Shown here: piece after piece, positions 48,532 through 59,554 of the stretch
Numbering within the stretch: the first letter of the stretch is position 1
Layout: each line of letters begins with the position of its first letter
Source: Thiococcus pfennigii
Lineage (GTDB): Bacteria; Pseudomonadota; Gammaproteobacteria; Chromatiales; Chromatiaceae
DNA: 64,000 nt
Assembly (NCBI RefSeq): GCF_016583835.1
Contig: NZ_NRRW01000004.1
Location: 1-64,000, forward strand
Reading direction: 5' to 3'
Program-made: the position numbers and the translations under genes
Notes under the pieces: model-generated
Told to the model about the DNA's origin: nothing
The model's input: only the letters and a program-made list of their open reading frames with translations
Database searches by the model: none

Positions 48532-50520
48532 ATGGCCATCAAGCCCCCCAAGAACGACACGCCTGCCACCCCGCCGCGCCTGGAGCCGAAGCTCGGGGCC
48601 GAGGACACCGAAGCGGCGCCCGCGCCGCAGCGTGCGCCCGACCCACAGGCCGCGGCGAGCGCCGAGGCCGTGGCCGAGACCCCTGCCAAACCGACCGAGC
48701 GGTCGCCGGCAGACAACGCCGCCACCCCACGCAGCATACCGGCCGCAACCGAGCGATCCGCCCCGACGCGCGCGCTCGCACGGCCATCCGCCGGCGAGGC
48801 GCCCGAGGCGGCACCGGCGAGCGGGCCAGCCCCCACGGCCCGTCCGATGCCGACGGCACCACGGCCAGCCCCCACCGCAGCCCCGGCCAAGACCGAACCG
48901 ACGGCACCGGCGCCACCGGCGCCCGAACGGCCACCGCAAGCGGGCGAACCGACCACGGCCGTCCGGGCCGGCCCGACGACCGACGGCACGCCCGGCGTCG
49001 CACCCGACACGCCGCCCCCGGCGCCGAGCTACCCGTCGCGCCAGAGCCTCTTCATCGTCCAGATCGCCCCCGAGATGGCGCCGGTCGCCAAGGTCGGCGG
49101 CCTCGCCGACGTCGTCTTCGGCCTCACCCGCGAACTGGCGATCCGCGGCAATCACGTCGAGGTCATCCTGCCGAAGTACGCGACGCTGCGCTACGACCAC
49201 ATCTTCGAGCTGCACGAGGTCTGCCACGACCTGTGGGTGCCCTGGTACGAGGCGGCGATCCACTGCACCGTCTATTTCGGGTTCGTCCATGGCCGCAAGT
49301 GCTTCTTCATCGAACCCCACTCGCGGGACGACTTCTTCAGCCGCGGCAGCATCTACGGCTTCCCCGACGACGTCCTGCGCTACGCCTTCTTCTCGCGCGC
49401 GGCGATGGAGTTCCTGTGGCGCGCCGGCAAGCACCCGGACATCATCCACTGCCACGACTGGCAGACGGCGCTGGTGCCCGTGTTCCTCTACGAGATCTAT
49501 CAGCGCCTCGGGATGAACCACCCGCGGGTCTGCCTGACGATCCACAACTTCGCCCACCAGGGCCTGACCGGCGGCGAGCTGCTGCGCGCGACCGGCCTGC
49601 ATCAACCGGAACGCTACTTCGACTACCACCGCCTGCGCGACAACCGCCACCCCAACGCGCTGAACCTGCTCAAGGGCGGCGTCGTCTACGCCAACTTCGT
49701 CACGACCGTCTCGCCACGCTACGCCGCCGAGACCAAGGACCAGGGCCAGGGCTTCGGCCTCGAACCGACCCTGCACATGCACCAGGTCAAGTACGGCGGC
49801 GTCGTCAACGGGATCGACTACGACGTCTGGAACCCCGAGATCGACCAACACATCCCGGTGCGCTACGGCCTCGACACGATCGACGGCAAGTACGACAACA
49901 AGCGCGCGCTGCGCCACCGCCTGATGCTCGCCGACAACGAAAAGCCGATGGTCGCCTTCATCGGCCGACTCGACCCGCAGAAGGGCCTGGATCTGGTGCG
50001 CCACGCGATCTTCTACACCCTCGAGCGCGGCGGCCAGTTCGTGCTGCTCGGCTCCAGCCCCGACCCGGGCATCAACGCCGACTTCTGGGGCCTCAAGCGG
50101 ATGCTCAACGACAGCCCCGACTGCCACCTGGAGATCGGCTTCGACGAGGACCTTTCGCACCTGATCTACGCCGGGGCCGACATGATGCTGGTGCCGAGCC
50201 GCTTCGAGCCCTGCGGTCTGACCCAGCTCATCGCGCTGCGCTACGGCACCATCCCGATCGTGCGCGCGGTCGGCGGTCTGGCCGACACCGTCTTCGACAA
50301 GGACCACTCCTCCCGCCCGCTGCACGAGCGCAACGGCTACGTCTTCGAACACTACGACCAGGCCGGGTTGGAATCGGCGCTGGGGCGGGGTCTCGCCTGC
50401 TACCACCAGTACCCCGAGCACTTCCGTGAGCTGATGAAGAACGCAATGCGCGCCGACTACTCGTGGAATCGCCCCGGCCAGGACTACCTCAACATCTACG
50501 ACTACATCCGCGACAAATAG
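48532..50520 (+). CDS. glgA: Glycogen synthase (ADP-glucose) with a long disordered N-terminal extension
   Basis: 662 residues. Residues 1-170 are a Pro/Ala/Thr/Glu-rich, low-complexity extension; the GT5 domain starts at about 172 (SLFIVQIAPEMAPVAKVGGL) with the ADP-glucose Lys187 in KVGGL and the C-terminal motif SRFEPCGLTQLIALRYGT. It elongates alpha-1,4-glucan using the product of GlgC. The core matches the 470-490-residue family; the extension is extra. The ATG at 48532 (AGAGGT just upstream) is followed by reading frame with normal codon bias, so the extension is probably real. The GH13 gene follows 78 bp later. Confidence 0.93.
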   Translation: MAIKPPKNDTPATPPRLEPKLGAEDTEAAPAPQRAPDPQAAASAEAVAETPAKPTERSPADNAATPRSIPAATERSAPTRALARPSAGEAPEAAPASGPAPTARPMPTAPRPAPTAAPAKTEPTAPAPPAPERPPQAGEPTTAVRAGPTTDGTPGVAPDTPPPAPSYPSRQSLFIVQIAPEMAPVAKVGGLADVVFGLTRELAIRGNHVEVILPKYATLRYDHIFELHEVCHDLWVPWYEAAIHCTVYFGFVHGRKCFFIEPHSRDDFFSRGSIYGFPDDVLRYAFFSRAAMEFLWRAGKHPDIIHCHDWQTALVPVFLYEIYQRLGMNHPRVCLTIHNFAHQGLTGGELLRATGLHQPERYFDYHRLRDNRHPNALNLLKGGVVYANFVTTVSPRYAAETKDQGQGFGLEPTLHMHQVKYGGVVNGIDYDVWNPEIDQHIPVRYGLDTIDGKYDNKRALRHRLMLADNEKPMVAFIGRLDPQKGLDLVRHAIFYTLERGGQFVLLGSSPDPGINADFWGLKRMLNDSPDCHLEIGFDEDLSHLIYAGADMMLVPSRFEPCGLTQLIALRYGTIPIVRAVGGLADTVFDKDHSSRPLHERNGYVFEHYDQAGLESALGRGLACYHQYPEHFRELMKNAMRADYSWNRPGQDYLNIYDYIRDK

Positions 50521-50598
50521 CCGCCCCCGCCTCGGCCGCCGCCGACCGGGCCGACGCATGACCAGAACGCAACCGACGCCAGGAATCGATCGCCGACG

Positions 50599-51876
50599 AT
50601 GAGAATCTACAATCTGTTCCCGCTGCTCGCCGGGCGCCTGCCGCACTGGACCCCGCACCTGGAGCGCGCCGCGGGGTTGGGCTTCGATTGGGTCTTCGTA
50701 AACCCGATCCAGCCCCCGGGCGAGTCGGGCAGCCTCTACTCGATCGCCGACTACTTCGCGATCAACCCGGCCCTGCTCGCACCGCACGCGGCACAGTCGC
50801 CGGAGGATCAGGTCCGCGCGATGGCCGCGCAGGCCGAACGGCTCGGCCTGCGCCTGATGGTCGACCTGGTCGTCAACCACTGCGCCCACGACGCACCGCT
50901 GGTGCGCGAGCACCCGGAGTGGTTCGTCCGCGACGGCGACAGCGTGGCCCATCCCTACTGCGTCGAGGCCGACGGACGCAAGGTCGTCTGGGGCGACCTC
51001 GCCCAGTTCGACCACCACCACAGCCCGGATGCCGAGGGCCTCTGGCGCTACTGCGTGGCGATCGTCGACTACCTGATCGGGCTCGGCTTCCGGGGCTTTC
51101 GCTGCGATGCCGCCTACCAGATCCCGGCGCCCTTCTGGCGCCGCCTGATCGGCGAGATCAAGGGGCGCCACCCGGAGAGCCTGTTCGTCGCCGAGACGCT
51201 CGGCTGCTCGCCGGAGCAGACCCGCGAGACGGCCGCGGCCGGCTTCGACGCCATCTTCAACAGCGCCAAGTGGTGGGACTTCCAGAGCCCCTGGCTGCTG
51301 GAGCAGTACGAGGCGACCCGTCGCATCGCCCCGTCGATCGGCTTCCCCGAGAGCCACGACACCGAGCGGCTCTTCACCGAATCCGACCACAACCCCCAGG
51401 CGATGAAGCAGCGCTACCTGTTCACGGCCCTGTTCTCCAGCGGCGTCATGATGCCGCTCGGCTTCGAGTACGGCTTCCGCGGTCGCCTGCACGTCGTCGA
51501 GACGCGCCCCGAGCACTGGGAGGAGCCGGCCGTCGACCTCACCGACTTCATCCGCCAGGTCAACCAGATCAAGGTCGACCATGCGATCTTCCGCCAGGAG
51601 GGCGAGACACGGCTCCTCGACCACGACAACCCGGCCGTCCTGCTGCTGCGCAAGGCCAGCGAGCGCGACGGCAGCCGGGCCCTGATCGTCCTCAACAAGG
51701 ACCCGTGGCACCCGCAGCACTTCCACGCCGAGGACCTCTCGCAACACGTCCAGGCCCCGCTGATCGAGGTCTCGCCCGACCTGCCCCCGGCGCAGCGCGA
51801 GCCGGTACCGGCCCCCTATAGCATCGACCTGGGGCCGGGCATTGCCCGCGTCTTCGTCACCGCCCCGGGCGGTTGA
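50599..51876 (+). CDS. Compact GH13 (alpha-amylase family) enzyme
   Basis: 425 residues, a single catalytic barrel with little else. The four GH13 regions are visible: DLVVNH (region I), GFRGFRCDAAYQ with the nucleophile Asp (II), FVAETLG with the acid Glu (III) and ESHDTER with the third Asp (IV). The GlgE signature (RVDNPHTKP) is absent, so it is not the classical maltosyltransferase. No signal peptide, so it acts inside the cell on glycogen, maltodextrin or a sugar phosphate. Downstream of glgA (78 bp, same strand), which suggests a role in glucan remodelling. The exact subfamily is not assigned. Confidence 0.85.
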   Translation: MRIYNLFPLLAGRLPHWTPHLERAAGLGFDWVFVNPIQPPGESGSLYSIADYFAINPALLAPHAAQSPEDQVRAMAAQAERLGLRLMVDLVVNHCAHDAPLVREHPEWFVRDGDSVAHPYCVEADGRKVVWGDLAQFDHHHSPDAEGLWRYCVAIVDYLIGLGFRGFRCDAAYQIPAPFWRRLIGEIKGRHPESLFVAETLGCSPEQTRETAAAGFDAIFNSAKWWDFQSPWLLEQYEATRRIAPSIGFPESHDTERLFTESDHNPQAMKQRYLFTALFSSGVMMPLGFEYGFRGRLHVVETRPEHWEEPAVDLTDFIRQVNQIKVDHAIFRQEGETRLLDHDNPAVLLLRKASERDGSRALIVLNKDPWHPQHFHAEDLSQHVQAPLIEVSPDLPPAQREPVPAPYSIDLGPGIARVFVTAPGG

Positions 51877-51984
51877 CGCGAGTCGGGGCCGCCTCGGCCG
51901 CGGCGTGCGCGGACCGAGACCGCACCGGCCCCGGGGCGCTATACTGCGCCATTTCGCCATCGCCTCGAAGGCCGAGCCAGACCG

Positions 51985-52176
51985 ATGCACTGCTGGGCAC
52001 GCTACCTCTTCATCGCCGTCGTCATGATCCTGGGCGTCGGCAGTATCGTCACGGCCTGCGGGCAGAAGGGCGACCTCTACCTGCCCGACCCGGCCGAGGA
52101 CCGCGCCGAGCGGCTCGGCGCCGCCACCGACCTGCCGCCGGTACCGCCGCCCGCCGCCGACGCGACCGGCCGATAG
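51985..52176 (+). CDS. lptM: LPS translocon maturation lipoprotein LptM (YifL)
   Basis: 63 residues: a lipoprotein signal with the lipid-attachment Cys25 in IVTACGQKGDLYLP, the invariant LptM motif, then a short Pro/Ala tail. LptM helps the outer-membrane LPS translocon LptD mature with correct disulfides. The position directly before lysA (10 bp) is the usual one. ATG at 51985. Confidence 0.93.
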   Translation: MHCWARYLFIAVVMILGVGSIVTACGQKGDLYLPDPAEDRAERLGAATDLPPVPPPAADATGR

Positions 52177-52186
52177 GCCACACGCG

Positions 52187-53430
<1,244 letters not shown>

Positions 53431-53434
<4 letters not shown>

Positions 53435-54105
53435 AACGCCGCCCCGAGCCGGAGCTGATGGACGAGGCCGAGCAGGCCCGCGCCTACGCCCTCGAGGACT
53501 TCTCCGAGCCCAACGCCCGCTTCATCGAGCTGCTGCGCGAGTTCGCGACGACTCCGATCGACGACGTCCAGGCGCTCGACCTCGGCTGCGGACCGGCCGA
53601 CATCGTGATCCGCTTCCTGCGCGCCCGTCCGCGCGCCCGCTGCGACGCGCTCGATGGGTCGGCGGCGATGCTCGAGCACGCCCGCGCGGCCCTCGCCAAA
53701 CTGCCCGGCGTCGCCCAACGCTGCCAGTTGATCTGCGACCGGCTGCCGAGCCCCCAGCTGCCGCGCGGGCACTACGACCTGATCCTCTCCAACAGCCTGC
53801 TGCACCACCTGCACGACCCGCAGGTCGTCTGGCGCACGCTGGCCGAGGTCGGCAAGCCAGGCGCCCAGGTCCTGGTAATGGACCTGATGCGCCCGGCCAG
53901 CGCCGCCTGGGTCGAGGCCCTGGTCGAGACCTACGCCGGCGGCTCGCCCGAGGTCCTGCGCCGCGACTTTCGCAACTCCCTCTACGCCGCCTTCGAGCCG
54001 CGCGAGGTCGTCGAGCAACTCGCCGAGGCCGGCCTCTCGGGGCTGGAGGTCGCCGTCGTCAGCGATCGCCACCTGGCCGTGCACGGACGGCTGCCGGGCG
54101 CTTAG
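53431..54105 (+). CDS. Class I SAM-dependent methyltransferase
   Basis: 224 residues with the SAM-binding motif ALDLGCGPADIVIRFL (about 48-63), motif II/III region CDALDGSAAMLEHARA, and LILSNSLLHHL. The substrate is unknown. The N-terminal KRRPEPELMDEAEQARAYA segment is shared by cytosolic small-molecule methyltransferases and by CmoA-like folds. Its ATG overlaps the lysA stop by 4 bp, so it is translated with lysA. In relatives dapF occupies this position. Confidence 0.88.
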
Positions 54106-54106
54106 C

Positions 54107-54265
54107 GATGATTCAAAAACTAACGGGGCAGCTTCTTTAAACTACGAAACACTCGAAACACGCGAAAAGGCTGAATATGCGCGGGAGAATCCGCCGTTTT
54201 TTCGCGACTTTCGCGCATTTCGTAGTTTCTTGTCTTCCGCGTGCTTGTGTCGGTTTTTTCTGCAC
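54107..54265 (-). repeat. TTTCG-rich inverted-arm repeat, copy B (inverted)
   Basis: Read on the minus strand it matches copies A (13239-13388) and C (57563-57719): a GCAG..ACCGACACAAGC arm, GAAACTACGAAAT.CGCGAAAG, an AT centre, TTTCG.GTGTTTCGTAGTT, ending TTGAATCATC. It starts one base after the stop of the methyltransferase gene. Confidence 0.8.
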
Positions 54266-54427
54266 CGTTCCTTCGCGACGTAGACCGGAGTGAGGCACGA
54301 ACTCTAGCAGCGGATGGTCGGTATGCCCACGGGGACGCTGGGATTCGCAAGCTCATCCCAGCCTACGATCGATCGCCAGCGGGTAGTTCGGAACCAGTAT
54401 CAGGACCGGCGCCCCGAGGACGCCCAG

Positions 54428-55246
54428 ATGCTCAAGATCGTCTCCTTCAACATCAACGGCATCCGTGCCCGGCCCCACCAGCTGGCGGCGCTCAAGGCGC
54501 GCCACGACCCGGACATCATCGGCATCCAGGAGTCGAAGGTCGAGGACGCGGCCTTCCCGAGCGCCGAGATCGCCCAACTCGGCTACCGCGCCCACTGGTA
54601 TGGCCAGAAGTCGCACTACGGGGTCGCGCTGCTCAGCAAGGAGGAGCCGCTCGGGGTCGTGCGCGGCCTGCCGCTCGACGAGGCGGACGCCCAGCGCCGC
54701 GCCATCACCGGCCGCTACCGGCTCGCCGACGGCGGCGAGCTCACCGTCATCAACGGCTACTTCCCGCAGGGCGAGAGCCGCGCCCATCCGGTCAAGTTCC
54801 CCGGCAAGCGGCGCTTCTACCAGGACCTGATCGCCCACCTGCGCGGAGCCTTCTCGCCCGAACAGCCGCTCGTCGTCCTCGGCGACATGAACGTCGCCCC
54901 GCAGGACATCGACGTCGGCATCGGCGCCGACAACGCCCAGCGCTGGCTGCGCACCGGCAAGTGCTGCTTCCTGCCCGAGGAGCGCGAGTGGCTCGCGACC
55001 CTGCTCGACTGGGGGCTGCTCGATGCCTACCGCGTCGTCCACCCGAGCGCCGACGACCACTTCAGCTGGTTCGACTACCGCAGCCGCGGCTTCGAGCGCG
55101 AGCCCAAGCGCGGCCTGCGCATCGATCTGATCCTCGTCAGCCGACCGCTCGCCGAGCGCCTGCTCGACGCCGGCATCGACTACGACATCCGCGCGATGGA
55201 GCGGCCCTCCGACCACTGCCCGGTGTGGATCCGCCTCGACGTCTGA
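54428..55246 (+). CDS. xthA: Exodeoxyribonuclease III (AP endonuclease)
   Basis: A 272-residue DNA repair nuclease of the endonuclease/exonuclease/phosphatase fold. Catalytic residues: Asn8/Asn10 region FNINGIR, Glu35 in IGIQESKV, GYFPQGE (Tyr and Glu), the metal pair in LGDMNVAP, and the His of PSDHCPVWI. The length matches E. coli ExoIII (268). The ATG at 54428 gives MLKIVSFNINGIR. The upstream 160 bp is the TTTCG-rich repeat, so its promoter lies near 54270-54420. Confidence 0.96.
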   Translation: MLKIVSFNINGIRARPHQLAALKARHDPDIIGIQESKVEDAAFPSAEIAQLGYRAHWYGQKSHYGVALLSKEEPLGVVRGLPLDEADAQRRAITGRYRLADGGELTVINGYFPQGESRAHPVKFPGKRRFYQDLIAHLRGAFSPEQPLVVLGDMNVAPQDIDVGIGADNAQRWLRTGKCCFLPEEREWLATLLDWGLLDAYRVVHPSADDHFSWFDYRSRGFEREPKRGLRIDLILVSRPLAERLLDAGIDYDIRAMERPSDHCPVWIRLDV

Positions 55247-55252
55247 GGCGAT

Positions 55253-56539
<1,287 letters not shown>

Positions 56540-56581
56540 CAGGGACGAAGGCCGGGCGCCGCGCCGGCGCCCGGCCGGCCC

Positions 56582-57400
56582 TCAGGGCTGGCGGCGCGGG
56601 ATGCGGATGCGAATGCTGTCGGGGCCGTCCTCGCGGCTCAGGCCCGCCAGGTCCCCGTCCGGCGGGACGCTCAGACGGCGGCTCGCCCGACCGGTCGCGT
56701 AGCTGTAGCGCTGCGCATAACCGCGCCCGTCGTCGAAGGTATCCGCCTCGCTCACCTGGGCCGAGCTGTCGCGACGGATCAGCAACCCGCGCCCCTGCGG
56801 CTCGACCTGGATCGACTCCGGACGCTGCCCATCGAGCGGGATCTCCAGCACGTAGGCGTCGTCGGTCATCGTCTGCGAGACCCGCAGCCCGCCGGCCTGG
56901 GGCCGCGCCGGGCGATCCCGATAGCCGGGATACGGGGCGCTGCCGGGACCGCTCGCGGGACCGGCGCTACCCGGGGCACTGGACGCACCTGGCTCCGCCC
57001 CGCCGAAGGCCGGCCCATAACCCATGCCGGGCATCGGCGGCCCGTATTCGTAGCCCGGCCCGCCAGCCGGCGGCCCCCAAGGCGCGGTGTCGCCGCCCTG
57101 CCAGGGCGGGGCGAATTCGCCGTAGCCCGGCGGGACATCACCCTGGAAGGGAACTTGACCGACGGGCGGACCGTAGCCGTAATCGGGCATGGGCGGGGCG
57201 GGGGGCATCTGGCCCGGCATCTGCGCAGGCATCGGGGCGGACTCGGACGCTGCACCCCACTCGGGGGGAACCGGGACACCGCCTGGCCCCATCGCCCAGG
57301 GCGGGCCTTCATCGTAAGGCATCCAGGCGGCGGCCAGCGCGGGCAACAGCGCGGCCGCGGCCGCGCACGGGGTCAGGATCAACAAGCGGGAACGACGCAT
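56582..57400 (-). CDS. Exported Pro/Gly-rich protein with an alpha-crystallin (Hsp20)-like C-terminal domain
   Basis: 272 residues: a signal peptide (MRRSRLL, a hydrophobic core, cut after ALAA near 25), a Pro/Gly/Met/Tyr-rich low-complexity stretch (about 30-170; PGYGEFAPPWQGG), then a globular domain (about 180-265) with DDAYVLEIPLDGQRPESIQV, GRGLLIRRDSS and DSIRIRIPRR, the strand pattern of small heat-shock proteins. Hsp20 domains are normally cytosolic; this one is exported. GGGAGG precedes the ATG at 57400. It lies 42 bp upstream of mtaB on the same strand. A periplasmic holding chaperone is a reasonable guess. Confidence 0.7.
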   Translation of the reverse strand: MRRSRLLILTPCAAAAALLPALAAAWMPYDEGPPWAMGPGGVPVPPEWGAASESAPMPAQMPGQMPPAPPMPDYGYGPPVGQVPFQGDVPPGYGEFAPPWQGGDTAPWGPPAGGPGYEYGPPMPGMGYGPAFGGAEPGASSAPGSAGPASGPGSAPYPGYRDRPARPQAGGLRVSQTMTDDAYVLEIPLDGQRPESIQVEPQGRGLLIRRDSSAQVSEADTFDDGRGYAQRYSYATGRASRRLSVPPDGDLAGLSREDGPDSIRIRIPRRQP

Positions 57401-57562
57401 CGGGGCCTCCCTCGGAGTTCGGATCGGGATTTCGGAAACTCGGCAGGGACAGAGTATACCGATCGCACGATCGCTCTTCCGTCCCTTGCAGGCCGACGGG
57501 CCCGCTGACCGAGATCTCACTAGCCCTGGCCCGGCCGGCGCCCCGACACCCATAGGAACCAT

Positions 57563-57719
57563 GCAGAAACCACCGACACAAGCGCGGGGAAGACGAGAAA
57601 CTACGAAATACACGAAAGCCGAGAAAAGCAGGGGCAATCCTAAATGTATTGATTTTTTGCGTTTTTCGCGTGTTTCGTAGTTCCAATTCAAGATGTGCCG
57701 GTTGCTCTTGAGTCATCAC
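57563..57719 (+). repeat. TTTCG-rich inverted-arm repeat, copy C
   Basis: Begins GCAGAAACCACCGACACAAGCGC, contains GAAACTACGAAATACACG on the left, and TTTTTCGCGTGTTTCGTAGTTCC on the right, and ends TTGAGTCATCAC, closely matching copy A. The left GAAACTACGAAA and right TTTCGTAGTT are complementary, so the whole can fold into one hairpin. Confidence 0.8.
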
Positions 57720-57799
57720 ATATCCGCCTGCATCGACTCAGGTGCGCCCGCGAACCCGCCCGCTTACAATGCGTGTAGTCGTTCCACCTGGCCACGCCC

Positions 57800-58516
57800 A
57801 TGTCCGAAGCCGCTACCGCCATCATCGTCGCCGTCGCACGCGAGGCCCGGCCGCTGATCCGCCGTTTCGGGCTGGCGCGCGCCAACGACACCGCCACTGA
57901 CTCACGGACCTGGATCGGCCGGCACGACGGCCGAGCCCTCAGGCTGATCGCGACCGGGATGGGGCCGACCAATGCCCGGCAGACCGTCTTGGCGCTGCTC
58001 GCGCACCACAGCTGCGACCGGGTGATCGTCGCCGGCCTCTGTGGTGCGCTCGACCCGGCGCTCCAGGTCGGCGACCTCGTCCCGCCGGACGAGGTGCTCG
58101 ATGCCGCCACCGGCCGCACCCATCGCCGACCGATCCCGCACCGGCACGGCGGCCGGCTCGTCAGCGTCGCGCGCGTCATCGCCTCCCCGGCCGAGAAGGC
58201 CGGGCTGTTCGCCCGCCACGCCGCCGCGGCCGTCGACATGGAGACGGCCGCGATCGCCGCCGTCTGCGAGTCGCACGAGGTCCCATGGCTCTGCCTCCGG
58301 GCGGTCAGCGACACGGCCGACCAGGCCCTGCCCGATGGCATCGAGCGCCTGATCGACGACCACGGCCGACTCAGGCCCTGGCCGGCCGTGCGGCAGCTCG
58401 CCCGCGCGCCGGGTACCATCCCCGCCCTCGCCCATCTCGCACGCGGCACCGCGCGGGCCGCCGAGGCCCTGGCCGCTGCCCTCCCGCCGCTGCTGGCGGA
58501 CCTCCAGGCCCACTGA
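57800..58516 (+). CDS. Nucleoside phosphorylase-like protein (PNP_UDP_1; HpnG/MTAN-like)
   Basis: A 238-residue cytosolic alpha/beta protein. TGMGPTNARQ is the phosphate-loop region, VIVAGLCGALDPALQVGDLV a nucleoside-fold landmark, and DMETAAIAAVCESHEVPWLCLRAVSDTAD carries the ribose-binding Glu/Met and the catalytic Asp. The family includes MTA/SAH nucleosidase and HpnG (adenosylhopane phosphorylase); the sequence is closer to HpnG-type members, but no hopanoid gene is adjacent to confirm that. Confidence 0.8.
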   Translation: MSEAATAIIVAVAREARPLIRRFGLARANDTATDSRTWIGRHDGRALRLIATGMGPTNARQTVLALLAHHSCDRVIVAGLCGALDPALQVGDLVPPDEVLDAATGRTHRRPIPHRHGGRLVSVARVIASPAEKAGLFARHAAAAVDMETAAIAAVCESHEVPWLCLRAVSDTADQALPDGIERLIDDHGRLRPWPAVRQLARAPGTIPALAHLARGTARAAEALAAALPPLLADLQAH

Positions 58517-58589
58517 ACCGGGCGGGTTCCTGACCGCCTCACCACCGCGTCGAAATCCGGTTCGGCTCGCGCTTCGTCGAGAGTGCCCG

Positions 58590-58977
58590 CCGTACCTAAG
58601 ACCGCCGACACCCGCCCCTCCTTCTCCCTCCGGTGGGCAAGTTCCCGGACCTCCGAGGCGAGGAGGACGAAAGCCGAAGCCGTAGGCGTGGCGACCTTGT
58701 GCGCGCTCACCCAGAAATCGCCCATGATCTTGTCCAGCGAGCCCCCGAGGGGAACCGGGTTGCGCTTGCTCAGGGCCTTGACCTGTACCCCGACGAGGCG
58801 GGAGGCGTACCGGCTGCAGGCGATAATGTCAACGCCCCTGGCATTCCGCGCCGTGGGCATGACGTTCTACCCGAGAAGTGAAAGCCGATAGCAGCAGCAG
58901 TAGAGCCCCACGTTGCCGGTGAGCTGCGGGTCCAGTCGCCCGGTTTCGTTGTTGGTGTTGTTGGGCAGGTTCGCCAC
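58590..58977 (-). pseudogene. Decayed PDDEXK-like nuclease-fold gene with an in-frame TAG
   Basis: Read from a GTG at 58977: ANLPNNTNNETGRLDPQLTG..., GLYCCCYRLSLLG, then TAG at 58867-58869, then NVMPTARNARGVDIIACSR, VGVQVKALSKRNPVPLGG and a C-terminal part that loses similarity near 58600. Intact relatives read LGWNVMPTARNA, so TAG replaces Trp (one G-to-A change). The NARGVDI...VQVK pattern is that of a restriction-endonuclease-like fold (D..xVK). The 3' end runs into unrelated sequence, so the gene is truncated as well. Confidence 0.6.
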
Positions 58978-58981
58978 GACC

Positions 58982-59215
58982 TCAGAACCGCTCGATGCTC
59001 GTGACCTTGACGAAGCCGCCGCCGGTGCAACCACGCTTCCCGACCGTCAGCACGTCGATGCTCCACGGGGTCGCCCGCCGATACTCCGGCGGATACTCGC
59101 GCGTGCGCACCCAGCCCGCCGCCCGGGTGTCTCTCGGCGGGTGGCTCTCAATCTCGATCACCTCGCCGTCCGGGTACTCGATCGCAGAACCGTCCTAGAA
59201 GGTCACGCGCGTCAT
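58982..59215 (-). pseudogene. Small (77-codon) gene remnant with an in-frame TAG at codon 7
   Basis: Starts ATG at 59215 with GGGAGAAGG two bases upstream, MTRVTF, then TAG (59195-59197), then 70 codons of open frame (DGSAIEYPDGEVIEIESH..., WVRTREYPPEYRRATPW..., ending KVTSIERF) to TGA. The product is not recognised. The stop is 4 bp before the GTG of the next remnant, so they were a two-gene operon. The good ribosome site and otherwise intact frame suggest recent inactivation. Confidence 0.55.
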
Positions 59216-59248
59216 GGCCTTCTCCCGAAAGCATCGACGCCCCGTAGC

Positions 59249-59273
59249 AAAAAAGCCGCCCGAGGGCGGCTTT
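59249..59273 (-). terminator. Rho-independent terminator downstream of tRNA-Ser
   Basis: On the minus strand GCCGCC-CTCG-GGCGGC followed by TTTTTT; the stem is extended by AAA/TTT on either side. It sits between tRNA-Ser (upstream on this strand) and the 77-codon remnant, and would also end a leftward transcript before it. Confidence 0.75.
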
Positions 59274-59387
59274 CTTCGTTGTCTCACAGGGCCTTACCCC
59301 ATCGCATCCCATGACTTTGGGAACGGCGGGTTTCTAGGCGGGCGAGCCACCAGAACCATGCGGAAAGGACAGCAAAACTGGCAAATT

Positions 59388-59477
<90 letters not shown>

Positions 59478-59516
59478 GGGGATGCGGGATCCGCGCACCG
59501 TGGCGCGCGGCCGCTT

Positions 59517-59522
59517 AGTATA
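59517..59522 (-). promoter_or_regulatory. -10 element of the tRNA-Ser promoter
   Basis: TATACT on the minus strand, 39 bases before the tRNA 5' end; a weak -35 (TGCAAA) lies 16 bases further upstream. Confidence 0.4.
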
Positions 59523-59554
59523 CGCGCCCCGCGCACCATTTGCACAGCCCACGA

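Noticed and set aside
50599-51876. GH13 enzyme as GlgE maltosyltransferase
   Set aside because: The RVDNPHTKP signature and the extra N-terminal domains of GlgE are missing.
48388-51990. 1200-codon minus-strand frame opposite glgA and the GH13 gene
   Set aside because: Same reason: composition is Val/Asp/Arg/Ala-biased, with no recognisable domain.
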